Positions 18,929 to 26,951 of a stretch of 64,000 nucleotides of DNA are shown one piece after another. The translations under genes were made by a program, and so were the position numbers. Below the pieces are notes generated by a model. It was not told where the DNA came from. It made no database searches and worked only from the letters and a program-made list of their open reading frames with translations. Location: assembly GCF_000378405.1 (NCBI RefSeq), contig NZ_KB899636.1:3089-67088 (forward strand), read 5' to 3'. Every line of letters begins with the position of its first letter. Position 1 is the first letter of the stretch. This DNA is from Succinimonas amylolytica DSM 2873. Its GTDB lineage: Bacteria > Pseudomonadota > Gammaproteobacteria > Enterobacterales > Succinivibrionaceae.

Positions 18929-18941
18929 ATTTTCTCCTCAG

Positions 18942-20846
18942 CTAATCGCTGATATCTGCCAGGTTTCCCTTAACCTCCAGCCATTCCCGGCGATCCTGAG
19001 CCCGATCCTTTGAAAGAAGCTTGTCCATAAGCGCCTTTACCTCTTCAAGGTTGTCATCACTCAAGGTCAGTCTGACAAGCCTTCTGGTAGCCGGAGCCAT
19101 GGTGGTCTCCTTCAGCTGATCCTCGTTCATTTCGCCCAGCCCCTTAAAACGGGTTACCTCAATACGCCCCTTTTTCCTTTTCTCCAGCTTTACCAGCATG
19201 CTGTCCCGTTCCTGATCATCAAGAGCGTAGAATTTTTCATTTCCCACGTCAATACGGTATAACGGCGGCATAGCAACATAAAGATGCCCTTCTTCCACCG
19301 CCTTGCGGAAATGTTTCATAAACAGGGCACAGATCAGCGTCCCTATATGAAGTCCGTCAGAATCGGCATCTGCCAGGATGCACACCTTTCCGTATCGGAG
19401 TCCGGACAGGTCATCGCTTCCGGGATCCAGTCCCACCGCTACCGCAATGTCCTGAATTGCCTGGGAACTGAAAAGCTCATCACTGTCCTTTTCCCAGGTG
19501 TTTAAAATTTTCCCCCGGAGGGGCAGCACTGCCTGATATTCCCTGTCCCGGGCAATATTGGCAGATCCTCCTGCTGAATCCCCTTCCACCAGAAAAAGCT
19601 CACTCCTTGAGGGATCTGTGGTAGTGCAGTCCTTGAGCTTTCCGGGAAGTGCCGGTCCCGCAGCCGCCTTTTTACGAGTAACGGAACGGGAGGTTTTCTG
19701 CCGCTGCTGAGCTGAGCGGATACACATCTCGCTGATAGCCCTGGCTTCCTCGGTATTGGCATTAAGCCACAGGGAGAAGCTGTCCCTGACCACGTTGCTG
19801 ACCAGCTGGGCACAGTCCCGAGAGGTCAGTCTCTCCTTGGTCTGACCGGAAAACTGCGGCTCCTGAATTTTTACGGACAGTACATAGGAACAGCGGCTCC
19901 AGACATCATCCGGCGTCAGACTGAGCCCCCGCGGCAGAAGATTCTGAATATTGCAGAAATCTCTGATGGCGTCTGTGAAAGCCTGTCTCATGCCGTTAAC
20001 ATGAGTTCCGCCCAGCGGGGTGGGAATCAGATTCACATATGATTCCGAAACCGAATCCTCTCCGTCATCACACCAGACCGCAGCCCAGGACACTTCCGAA
20101 TCCGGGTTATTTACCTGAGATGCATAAGGCGTACCGGGAACAGTTTCCCGTCCGGACATTTCATTTGCGAGGTAGCCGGAAAGATCTCCCTTGAAGGACC
20201 ATTGCTCCTTCTCCCCCGTAATTTCATTCCTGAAGACAATAGTAAGCCCCGGGCAAAGCACCGCCTTGGCCTTCAGCAGGGACTTCAGCGAATGGCAGCT
20301 GAAATGAGGGCTGTCAAAGTATTTCGGATCCGGCCAGAAATGAATCATGGTTCCGGTGTTGCGCTGTCCGACCGTGCCTTCCACATGGAGATCCTGGGTT
20401 TTTTCGCCATTATGATATTCAATGGCATATAACCGCCCGTCACGGCGCACCTCGGCCCGGAGCTTTTTAGAAAGAGCATTGACCACGCTAACTCCCACAC
20501 CGTGCAACCCTCCGGAATAGGTGTAGTTCTTGGCCGAAAACTTACCGCCGGCATGAAGCCGTCCCAGAATCAGTTCAATACCAGGAACATTCTCCTGGGT
20601 ATTGAGATCTACCGGCATCCCCCGTCCGTTATCCGTCACCGACAAAGATTCGTCAGCATGGAGAACTACCTCGATTTTGTCGGCATACCCGGCCAGAGCT
20701 TCATCGACACTGTTATCAATAACCTCCATGCCCAGATGATTCGGCCTTGTGGTATCCGTATACATTCCGGCTCTTCTTTTTACCGGCTCCAGCCCCTCAA
20801 GAACCTCGATGGAATCGCCGTTATAAACATCATTTTCCTGAACCAT
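18942..20846 (-). CDS. parE: DNA topoisomerase IV subunit B
   Basis: ParE is the ATPase subunit of topoisomerase IV, which decatenates daughter chromosomes together with ParC. GHKL ATPase motifs (DNGRGMP and GGLHGVGVSVVNALS) are in the N-terminal third. The TOPRIM region has EGDSAGGSA and DADSDGLHI; the Ser in the latter is typical of ParE. I start at the ATG at 20846 (MVQENDVYNGDSIEVLEGLEP), where the family begins. The frame continues to 20900, but those extra residues are hydrophobic and unlike ParE. The cpdA-yqiA-parE order is the same as in E. coli. Confidence 0.95.
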   Translation of the reverse strand: MVQENDVYNGDSIEVLEGLEPVKRRAGMYTDTTRPNHLGMEVIDNSVDEALAGYADKIEVVLHADESLSVTDNGRGMPVDLNTQENVPGIELILGRLHAGGKFSAKNYTYSGGLHGVGVSVVNALSKKLRAEVRRDGRLYAIEYHNGEKTQDLHVEGTVGQRNTGTMIHFWPDPKYFDSPHFSCHSLKSLLKAKAVLCPGLTIVFRNEITGEKEQWSFKGDLSGYLANEMSGRETVPGTPYASQVNNPDSEVSWAAVWCDDGEDSVSESYVNLIPTPLGGTHVNGMRQAFTDAIRDFCNIQNLLPRGLSLTPDDVWSRCSYVLSVKIQEPQFSGQTKERLTSRDCAQLVSNVVRDSFSLWLNANTEEARAISEMCIRSAQQRQKTSRSVTRKKAAAGPALPGKLKDCTTTDPSRSELFLVEGDSAGGSANIARDREYQAVLPLRGKILNTWEKDSDELFSSQAIQDIAVAVGLDPGSDDLSGLRYGKVCILADADSDGLHIGTLICALFMKHFRKAVEEGHLYVAMPPLYRIDVGNEKFYALDDQERDSMLVKLEKRKKGRIEVTRFKGLGEMNEDQLKETTMAPATRRLVRLTLSDDNLEEVKALMDKLLSKDRAQDRREWLEVKGNLADISD

Positions 20847-21010
20847 GCCAACACCAGAACAACAAAACAGACATAAAAACGAAAAAAAAGATGCCGACAC
20901 CCCCAGGCACCGACATCAAAAACTAACCATAGCATATAACTGCCAATAATATCGCGCCCATTATAGATCAGACACGCGACGGTGTGCGTAAAAAAGCCTT
21001 AAAGCCCCTG

Positions 21011-21598
21011 TTATTTCAGCAAAAATCTGATAATCTCGGGAAGACAGAGCTCAAAGGACTGGAACCGATGATTGCCGCCATCCTCGATATGCACCAGAGC
21101 GGCATTTCCGAGATAGCCTGCAGCCTCTGCGGCATTCAGAACCTCATCACCACGTTCCAGATACAGTGCCAGTCTTTCCGGAACCGGCCTGATAAGATCC
21201 GCCATCCTTTTCACCTCCGCAATGGAGGCGTCATTAATCTCGAACTTTACTCCGGTATAAGGATTGGTGTGCTCCCCCTTCAGAGCCGGCATCAGTTTCC
21301 AGGGAAAAACACAGGGATTTATCAGAGCAGCTCTAAGATTGTACTTTCCAGACATTCCTATGGAATAAAAGCCCCCCATAGAGCTCCCGATCAGCGCTAC
21401 CCGCCGATCCTCAGCTATAAGCCGGGAAATCAGGGAATCCACCGCCTCATAGGCCTCTCGGGGAGTATTGGGAAAATTTTCGGTAGCAAAATCGACCTGG
21501 GGATAATTCTGGCTGAGAAACTTTTCAGTCAGCAAAGCCTTTTCAGCTTTGGCTCCAGATAAAAAACCATGTATATAAACAACCGTATCCTTTGGCAT
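21011..21598 (-). CDS. yqiA: YqiA-like alpha/beta-hydrolase esterase
   Basis: A small alpha/beta hydrolase of the YqiA family: VYIHGFLSG at the N-terminus, the nucleophile elbow GSSMGGFYS near residue 92, INPCVFPW, NPYTG, and the C-terminal catalytic region DEVLNAAEA with GGNHRF. The E. coli homologue is an esterase with preference for short acyl chains and an undefined cellular role. It lies between cpdA and parE in the conserved order and should be co-transcribed with cpdA, 42 bases upstream. Confidence 0.9.
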   Translation of the reverse strand: MPKDTVVYIHGFLSGAKAEKALLTEKFLSQNYPQVDFATENFPNTPREAYEAVDSLISRLIAEDRRVALIGSSMGGFYSIGMSGKYNLRAALINPCVFPWKLMPALKGEHTNPYTGVKFEINDASIAEVKRMADLIRPVPERLALYLERGDEVLNAAEAAGYLGNAALVHIEDGGNHRFQSFELCLPEIIRFLLK

Positions 21599-21640
21599 AT
21601 TCCACCTCTGTCGTTAATTAAAGGAGCTTTTTTTGAAAAC

Positions 21641-22480
21641 TCAGTAGCCGCCCACCGTGAAATCGGGAAGAAACTCCCCCCCTGTCAGTCTGAAAACCGA
21701 TGTTGAAATCCCGCCGTCAGGAGTAAATCTGAGATAGCGCCATCCCGGACCCAGAGTATCCAGAGTAAATCTGTCGCACAGCGGGGCAAACTGAATGCTG
21801 GTTGACGGCGACGAAATATAGCGCACCCCGTCGCTTATAAAATCATGCTCCTGATGCACATGGCCGCACAGAACCAGCCGTACCATTGGATAGTGCGATA
21901 TCAGCCTTGCCAGATCGTCCCGGTTCTTCAGCACATGTGCATCCAGCCAGAGGCATTTCACCTCAAAGGGATTATGGTGCAGACAAACCACAGTATAAAG
22001 ATCCGGATGCATCTCAAGACAGCCCCTGAGATACTCCAGCTGCTCCGGAACAATCCATCCCATGGGATTGTTGTAAACCTGGGTATTGAGAAGAACGAAC
22101 TGCCACTTGCCAATAATTATGTTTCTGGCGACACTGATTCCCAGACCGGCCATCTCCCGGTACATCAGAGGACCGTCATCATGATTTCCGGGAAGCCAGA
22201 ACAGCGGTTCCGGAAAAACACTCATGATGTCGCGAAAGGCCATGTAGGATTCCAAAGAATAATCCTGAGACAGATCTCCCGTGGTTACAATGAAATCAAA
22301 GGGAATACCCTGATCACGCACGGCAGCAACCACAGCCTCAAGACTGTTCCGGGTATCTATTCCGACAAGAGTGCTCCCCGCCTTCCCGAAAAGATGGGTA
22401 TCCGTAATCTGCAAAACTGAAAAAGCCCCGTCTTCGCGGGCTGGCTTCAGTGACACTCTGTCAATGGTATAATGATGCAT
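21641..22480 (-). CDS. cpdA: 3',5'-cyclic-AMP phosphodiesterase CpdA
   Basis: A class III cyclic-nucleotide phosphodiesterase of the calcineurin-like metallophosphoesterase fold that hydrolyses cAMP to AMP. The metal-binding blocks appear in order: DTHL, GDLSQD, GNHDD, HHNPF and GHVHQEHD. It is the first gene of a cpdA-yqiA-parE-flhB run; nudF lies upstream on the same strand, separated by 179 bases. YqiB, found between nudF and cpdA in E. coli, is missing. CpdA would tune the cAMP level that acts through CRP, for example at the site predicted ahead of pflB. Confidence 0.92.
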   Translation of the reverse strand: MHHYTIDRVSLKPAREDGAFSVLQITDTHLFGKAGSTLVGIDTRNSLEAVVAAVRDQGIPFDFIVTTGDLSQDYSLESYMAFRDIMSVFPEPLFWLPGNHDDGPLMYREMAGLGISVARNIIIGKWQFVLLNTQVYNNPMGWIVPEQLEYLRGCLEMHPDLYTVVCLHHNPFEVKCLWLDAHVLKNRDDLARLISHYPMVRLVLCGHVHQEHDFISDGVRYISSPSTSIQFAPLCDRFTLDTLGPGWRYLRFTPDGGISTSVFRLTGGEFLPDFTVGGY

Positions 22481-22659
22481 TTTATTAAAACAGAACCAAT
22501 CCGGACATGTTATCTGTTACCGGGGACGGACAAATATAGTACCTGACAATAGAACAAACCTGCTGATTGTACTTAATAATTCACCAGGGGTTTGCATACT
22601 GCCCCACATTTTCGGGAAGAACCCCCGGCAAATATCAGATTCGTGACCAGTGCACTGTT

Positions 22660-23292
22660 TTACTGCTTAAGGCTTTTTAAAACACTGCTCTTATGCAGCG
22701 CCAGATACTGTAGCCCGACAATGGCGATGGAATTCCGGATTCTGCCGGTATCAATCAGGGCCAGAGCATCCTCAAAGGGAACGGACAAAACCCTGATATC
22801 CTCAGATTCCGACATAAGCCCATGATATCCGGCAGCCCGGGAGGAATCCACCAGTCCCACGTAAAGGAAAATCTTCTCCGTAGAACCTCCCGGAGTAGTC
22901 AGGAAGTCCAGAGCATGCACAGCCTTTTCAAGAGATATCCCAGTCTCCTCGACCATCTCTCTCATAACGGTATTCTCCGGAGTCTCCCCGGCATCAATTA
23001 TTCCGGCCGGAAGCTCCAGAAGCCACGGCGATTCAGAATCTCGCGCCGCCCCCAGACGGAACTGCTCGATAAGAACTACTGCATCCCGGACTGGATCATA
23101 TGGAACCACAGCTGCCGCATCCCCGCGCTCAAAAATCTCCCGGGTAATGACAGCGCTTTCCGTACCGTCAAATTTTCGATATCTGGCCTTATAGGCATCG
23201 ATGGCAAAATACCCCTGAAACACCCGCTCTCGGGAAAGAATCTCAAAATCTTTTCGTTCGAAGGATGCTCCGTACTGTTTCAAATCATTCAT
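22660..23292 (-). CDS. nudF: ADP-ribose pyrophosphatase
   Basis: A Nudix hydrolase of the NudF type, cleaving ADP-ribose to AMP and ribose 5-phosphate. The Nudix box is complete in ELPAGIIDAGETPENTV followed by MREMVEETGI. The N-terminus (FEILSRERVFQGYFAIDAYKARYRKFDG) is the dimerisation beta-sheet usual for this subgroup. At 210 residues it matches E. coli NudF. Its position upstream of cpdA is conserved. Confidence 0.93.
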   Translation of the reverse strand: MNDLKQYGASFERKDFEILSRERVFQGYFAIDAYKARYRKFDGTESAVITREIFERGDAAAVVPYDPVRDAVVLIEQFRLGAARDSESPWLLELPAGIIDAGETPENTVMREMVEETGISLEKAVHALDFLTTPGGSTEKIFLYVGLVDSSRAAGYHGLMSESEDIRVLSVPFEDALALIDTGRIRNSIAIVGLQYLALHKSSVLKSLKQ

Positions 23293-23580
23293 AGCCGCCC
23301 CTTATCCGCTGTCATAACCGAACGTTCTCCGGAGAAATACGAAGAACAGCAACCATCCAGCGCCATGTCAAATTCTCCGTGATTATAGCACAGCCAAAAA
23401 CCACCGAATCTGTCCACTGTGCCACTTCTGCCGAAATGACTTCAAAACGAAACTTAAACCGGTACTACATTTTTAGCATAAAATGCCATATTGATAACAT
23501 ATTTAACTGTATCAAATATAATTCATTTTTGAATGCAAATAGTTTGTTATATAATATATCAAAACCTGCAAGGAGCATCT

Positions 23581-23802
23581 ATGAATCCCACAGAACTCAA
23601 AAAACATCTGGAAATTATTCAGACACTCATTGAGAACGGAAATTATCAGCACCTCACCACCGAACTCAGCATCGACAATCATCAGTTTCGGTATCATGTT
23701 TCATACGACGACAGAAGCGCATGCTACGAAGTAAAAGTGAGCTTCTGTGACGGCGGTACTGGTTTTATCGAAACGGTTCTTGAACTCGAGCTGGTACCAT
23801 AA
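23581..23802 (+). CDS. Small hypothetical protein (73 aa)
   Basis: A short gene with a strong ribosome binding site (AAGGAG seven bases before the ATG at 23581). The product starts MNPTELKKHLEIIQTLIENG, a helix-rich stretch, followed by an alternating pattern suggesting a small beta-sheet (FRYHVSYDDRSACYEVKVSF). There is no signal peptide or membrane segment. I do not recognise a family. The upstream 200 bases are AT-rich and probably carry its promoter. Confidence 0.65.
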   Translation: MNPTELKKHLEIIQTLIENGNYQHLTTELSIDNHQFRYHVSYDDRSACYEVKVSFCDGGTGFIETVLELELVP

Positions 23803-24038
23803 TCATCGTGAATGACATAAAGTGAGAGAACCGCCAGTTCCCCTTCCGGCACCAAGTCAGGCCGCAGTCCCGCCCTGAAATCATATCCCGGATCCCTCGT
23901 AGTGTGCTAGAATCAGAGAGGGATTCCGGACGTGCGGAAAACAGCGGAAACACTTACCCCGCTAGCTCCGGCCATGTTCCTGTCATTATCAAAACCCCCT
24001 GTTCCTGACCACTGCAACCAGAATTTGAATACTAAAAA

Positions 24039-25385
24039 ATGAACTCCGTATTATTGAAAAATGCCACCATGATAAATGAAGGCGCCACCCTTAAGGGAGA
24101 CCTCCTTATCCGGGACGGCCGTATCGATCACATCGCCGCAGAAATCTCCGCGGATCAGGCCTCCGAAATTATCGACTGCGAAAACCTGACCGTCATTCCA
24201 GGATGCATTGACGATCAGGTTCATTTCAGAGAACCCGGCAACACCTGGAAGGCGGACATAGCCTCAGAAGCCAGAGCGGCGGTTCTGGGCGGGGTAACTT
24301 CCTTCATGGATATGCCAAACAACACGCCCCCGGCTACCACAAGAGAGGATATCGCCCGTAAAAAGGACATTGCCAGAAGATCCTCCCTGGCCAATTTCGG
24401 CTTCTATCTGGGGGCCACCCCCGACAATCTGGAGGAAATAAAGTCCCTGGATCCCCGGGATGTCTGCGGGGTGAAGGTATTCATGGGCTCCTCCACCGGG
24501 ACTCTTCTGGTGGATGACGCGGACATCCTCAGAAGCATTTTCAGGTCCGCCGAGGTTCCGGTTGCCACGCACTGCGAGGATAATGAAATTATCAAAAACA
24601 ACAGCAGAATCTTTCAGGAAAAGTACGGCGATGAAATGGATGCCTCCATACATCCCCTGATCCGCAGCCGGGAGGCCTGTCTGAAATCCTCTGCCCTGGC
24701 AGTGGATCTGGCCCGGGAAACCGGAGCCCGTCTTCACGTACTTCATCTTTCTACCGCCGAGGAGCTTTCGCTGTTCGAACCCTGGGCAGCACTTCCGGTT
24801 CCCCGGAGACAGGTTACCTGCGAGGTATGCGCTCATCACCTCTTCTTTAACGATACCTGGTACCAGAGGCTGGGGAACCGCCTGAAATGCAACCCGGCCG
24901 TAAAAACCGAGAAGGATCGCCAGGCTCTCCTTAAGGGAGTGCGCACCGGACTTATAACCTGCATTGCCACAGATCACGCCCCCCATACAGCAGAGGAAAA
25001 GAATGCTCCCTACAGCAAGGCCCCCGGAGGACTGCCTCTTATACAGTTTGCCCTGCCGGCACTCCTGGAACTGGTAAAACGAAACGAGCTTCAGATTGAG
25101 GACGTGGTCACCGGCTACTGCCATAATCCGGCAATCCGGTTCAATATCTCCCGGAGAGGCTTTATCAGAGAAGGCTACTGGGCGGATCTGACAGTTATCG
25201 ACACCACAGCACCCAAGCGCGTTACCCCCAGTATCATCGCCTCTAAATGCGGCTGGTCTCCGTTTACGGGGATAACATTCGCGAACTCCGTAGTACACAC
25301 CTTCGTAAACGGCAACCACATTGTGGATAACGGAGTCCTAAAGAACATCAACTGTTTCGGAACTCCGCTGCGTTTTGACAGGTAG
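24039..25385 (+). CDS. pyrC: Dihydroorotase, class I (AllB/PyrC-like) form
   Basis: The enzyme interconverts carbamoyl-aspartate and dihydroorotate in pyrimidine synthesis. It is a 448-aa amidohydrolase with VHFREPG at 61-67, a likely carbamylated Lys146 (GVKVFMGSSTG), His178 (THCEDNE), His236 (LHVLHLST) and Asp312 (ATDHAPH). The first metal motif is QVH (Gln60, His62), not the usual HxH; I recall the same DDQVHFREPG form from Bacteroidetes dihydroorotases. E. coli PyrC is a different, shorter class. An allantoinase or other hydantoinase-like activity cannot be excluded, but the DMPNNTPP motif is typical of dihydroorotase. It stands alone. Confidence 0.85.
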   Translation: MNSVLLKNATMINEGATLKGDLLIRDGRIDHIAAEISADQASEIIDCENLTVIPGCIDDQVHFREPGNTWKADIASEARAAVLGGVTSFMDMPNNTPPATTREDIARKKDIARRSSLANFGFYLGATPDNLEEIKSLDPRDVCGVKVFMGSSTGTLLVDDADILRSIFRSAEVPVATHCEDNEIIKNNSRIFQEKYGDEMDASIHPLIRSREACLKSSALAVDLARETGARLHVLHLSTAEELSLFEPWAALPVPRRQVTCEVCAHHLFFNDTWYQRLGNRLKCNPAVKTEKDRQALLKGVRTGLITCIATDHAPHTAEEKNAPYSKAPGGLPLIQFALPALLELVKRNELQIEDVVTGYCHNPAIRFNISRRGFIREGYWADLTVIDTTAPKRVTPSIIASKCGWSPFTGITFANSVVHTFVNGNHIVDNGVLKNINCFGTPLRFDR

Positions 25386-25430
25386 CAGTTTCCGCTCTCA
25401 CCAGCAGCAAAATTCTGTGAAGGCTACACA

Positions 25431-25451
25431 GGGGCGGATAATGTCCGCCCC
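25431..25451. repeat. GC-rich perfect hairpin after the dihydroorotase gene
   Basis: ggggcgga at 25431-25438 and tccgcccc at 25444-25451 are perfect reverse complements around a five-base loop. There is no T-run directly after it, so it is at best a poor intrinsic terminator or an RNA-stabilising 3' hairpin. Confidence 0.5.
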
Positions 25452-25581
25452 GGAATCAGAAACCTGTCTCTGAACTCCTCCGAAAAATAACGAAATGACG
25501 GTCATTTTTTAATTCAATGCACAATAAACAAATTATTTACATTGTATTCCGCTCTCATTTTGAAATAAGGAATTGATTTCT

Positions 25582-25597
25582 GTTAAAATACCTTAAC
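25582..25597. promoter_or_regulatory. Inverted repeat GTTAA-N6-TTAAC upstream of arcA
   Basis: A perfect palindrome of this form lies about 65 bases before the arcA start. The same arrangement occurs at 36411-36426, just upstream of the predicted promoter of the first receiver/helical-repeat gene. It may be an operator; the GTTAA element recalls the ArcA recognition sequence, but this is speculative. Confidence 0.35.
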
Positions 25598-25662
25598 GGG
25601 ATTTTAACTGGTACGACTCTGTAGACAGATCCATAACAACAAGTCATAGGATTCACTTCATC

Positions 25663-26400
25663 ATGACAGCACCAACAGTTTTAATAGTAGACGATGAACC
25701 TGTAGCATGCAAGGTGGCGACTTCTATTTTCCAGGCCGAAGGCTACGAAACGCTTGTTGCCGGAGACGGTGATCAGATGAATAAAATTCTCCGTCAGAAT
25801 CAGGTGGATCTCATCCTGCTGGATATTAATCTTCCCGGCAAAAACGGGCTTATTCTGGCCAGGGAGCTCCGGGAGAAGCGGGATATCGCATTGATTTTTG
25901 TTACCGGCAGAGACAATGAAATTGACAGAATTCTGGGACTGGAAATCGGTGCTGACGATTATGTCACCAAGCCTTTCAATCCCCGTGAACTGACTATCCG
26001 GGCCCGCAATCTGATAAACCGCACACGGAACAAGCAGCCCACGGCCCCCGCACCGGCCGAACAGAGTTCTTTTGTTCCCACTCCAAACGCCCGCTATGAA
26101 TTCGCCGGCTGGAATCTGGACGCCAACAGCCATGAACTGCTTTCACCGTCAGGCCAGGTTGCCAGACTTCCAAAAGCAGAATTCAGGATGCTGCAGTACT
26201 TTTGCGAGCATTCCAAGCTTCTGGTAACCAGATCCGATCTTATGCTTTTTATGATGGGACGGGAGCTTAAGGAGCACGACCGCACCGTGGATGTAACCAT
26301 AAGGAAGCTCCGGAAACATCTGGAAGAGGGTGAAGCGTACAATTTTATCGAGACTATTCACGGCGAAGGCTACCGTTTCGGAGTAGATGTAGAGTTCTGA
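25663..26400 (+). CDS. arcA: Aerobic respiration control response regulator ArcA
   Basis: An OmpR/PhoB-family regulator closely resembling ArcA throughout. The receiver has DD at residues 10-11, the phosphoacceptor Asp54 in LLDINLPGKNG (the E. coli position), and Lys103 in VTKPFNPRELTIRARNL. The winged-helix DNA-binding domain includes GRELKEHDRTVDVTIRKLRKH and IHGEGYRFG. Under anoxic or reduced conditions phospho-ArcA represses respiratory genes and activates fermentation genes such as pflB. It faces the hpt-arcB genes across a 176-base gap, whereas arcA and arcB are unlinked in E. coli. Confidence 0.95.
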   Translation: MTAPTVLIVDDEPVACKVATSIFQAEGYETLVAGDGDQMNKILRQNQVDLILLDINLPGKNGLILARELREKRDIALIFVTGRDNEIDRILGLEIGADDYVTKPFNPRELTIRARNLINRTRNKQPTAPAPAEQSSFVPTPNARYEFAGWNLDANSHELLSPSGQVARLPKAEFRMLQYFCEHSKLLVTRSDLMLFMMGRELKEHDRTVDVTIRKLRKHLEEGEAYNFIETIHGEGYRFGVDVEF

Positions 26401-26576
26401 ACTTCTGTTCTCAGAAACATTTTTCCGTTTCGCTCCTTCATAGGAACATTCTGCCGTGCAGCATAATAATCTGACGAGTAGTCTCCGCCGGACATTGCTA
26501 AAACAAGGAGCCAGACTCCTGTTTTCAAATACGGCATGATATCCGAAAATTCAAATTCAGATACCATCCAACAGGA

Positions 26577-26936
26577 TTACGCAGAGACCGGCAGAGACTT
26601 CAGATACTGCCCCAAAGTCGCTTCGTCTTCAGATACCATTTCGTTAAAAACAGCAATTTCAGCGTCAAAACCATACTGCCCACGAATTTTCAAAAGCTCC
26701 AGCTCCATCTTTTTGGCATTGTCAGCCAAACGGGAAAGCCCGATGGAACTTGCCGCTCCCTTGATTTTATGAAGCTCCTTCCCGGCATCCTCATATTCAC
26801 CTTTTTCAAAATAGTCCCGGCAGTTTCCGATATACTCATTCACCTGGGTTCTGAAAAGACGAAGTGCGGCAATAAACGGATCCGGCCCGGTAATGCCCAC
26901 AGTTTCATCGATATACTTCTTGTTAATGTTGTCCAT
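26577..26936 (-). CDS. Stand-alone histidine phosphotransfer (Hpt) protein of the Arc relay
   Basis: A 119-residue four-helix Hpt protein with the phosphorylatable His56 in ELHKIKGAASSIGLSRLAD. This motif matches the Hpt domain that ends E. coli ArcB (EGHKIKGAAGSVGL). It begins 15 bases after the stop of the arcB-like gene on the same strand, so the two are co-transcribed. The natural reading is that the C-terminal Hpt domain of ArcB is encoded as a separate protein that relays phosphate from the ArcB receiver to ArcA. Confidence 0.85.
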   Translation of the reverse strand: MDNINKKYIDETVGITGPDPFIAALRLFRTQVNEYIGNCRDYFEKGEYEDAGKELHKIKGAASSIGLSRLADNAKKMELELLKIRGQYGFDAEIAVFNEMVSEDEATLGQYLKSLPVSA

Positions 26937-26951
26937 ATTTAACCGCTCTTG

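Noticed and set aside
20891..20918. Hairpin just upstream of parE
   Set aside because: The two ccgaca-containing segments are direct repeats; pairing as an inverted repeat has too many mismatches.
24264..25319. 351-codon open frame antisense to dihydroorotase
   Set aside because: Mirror frame of a confident gene, with no start signal.
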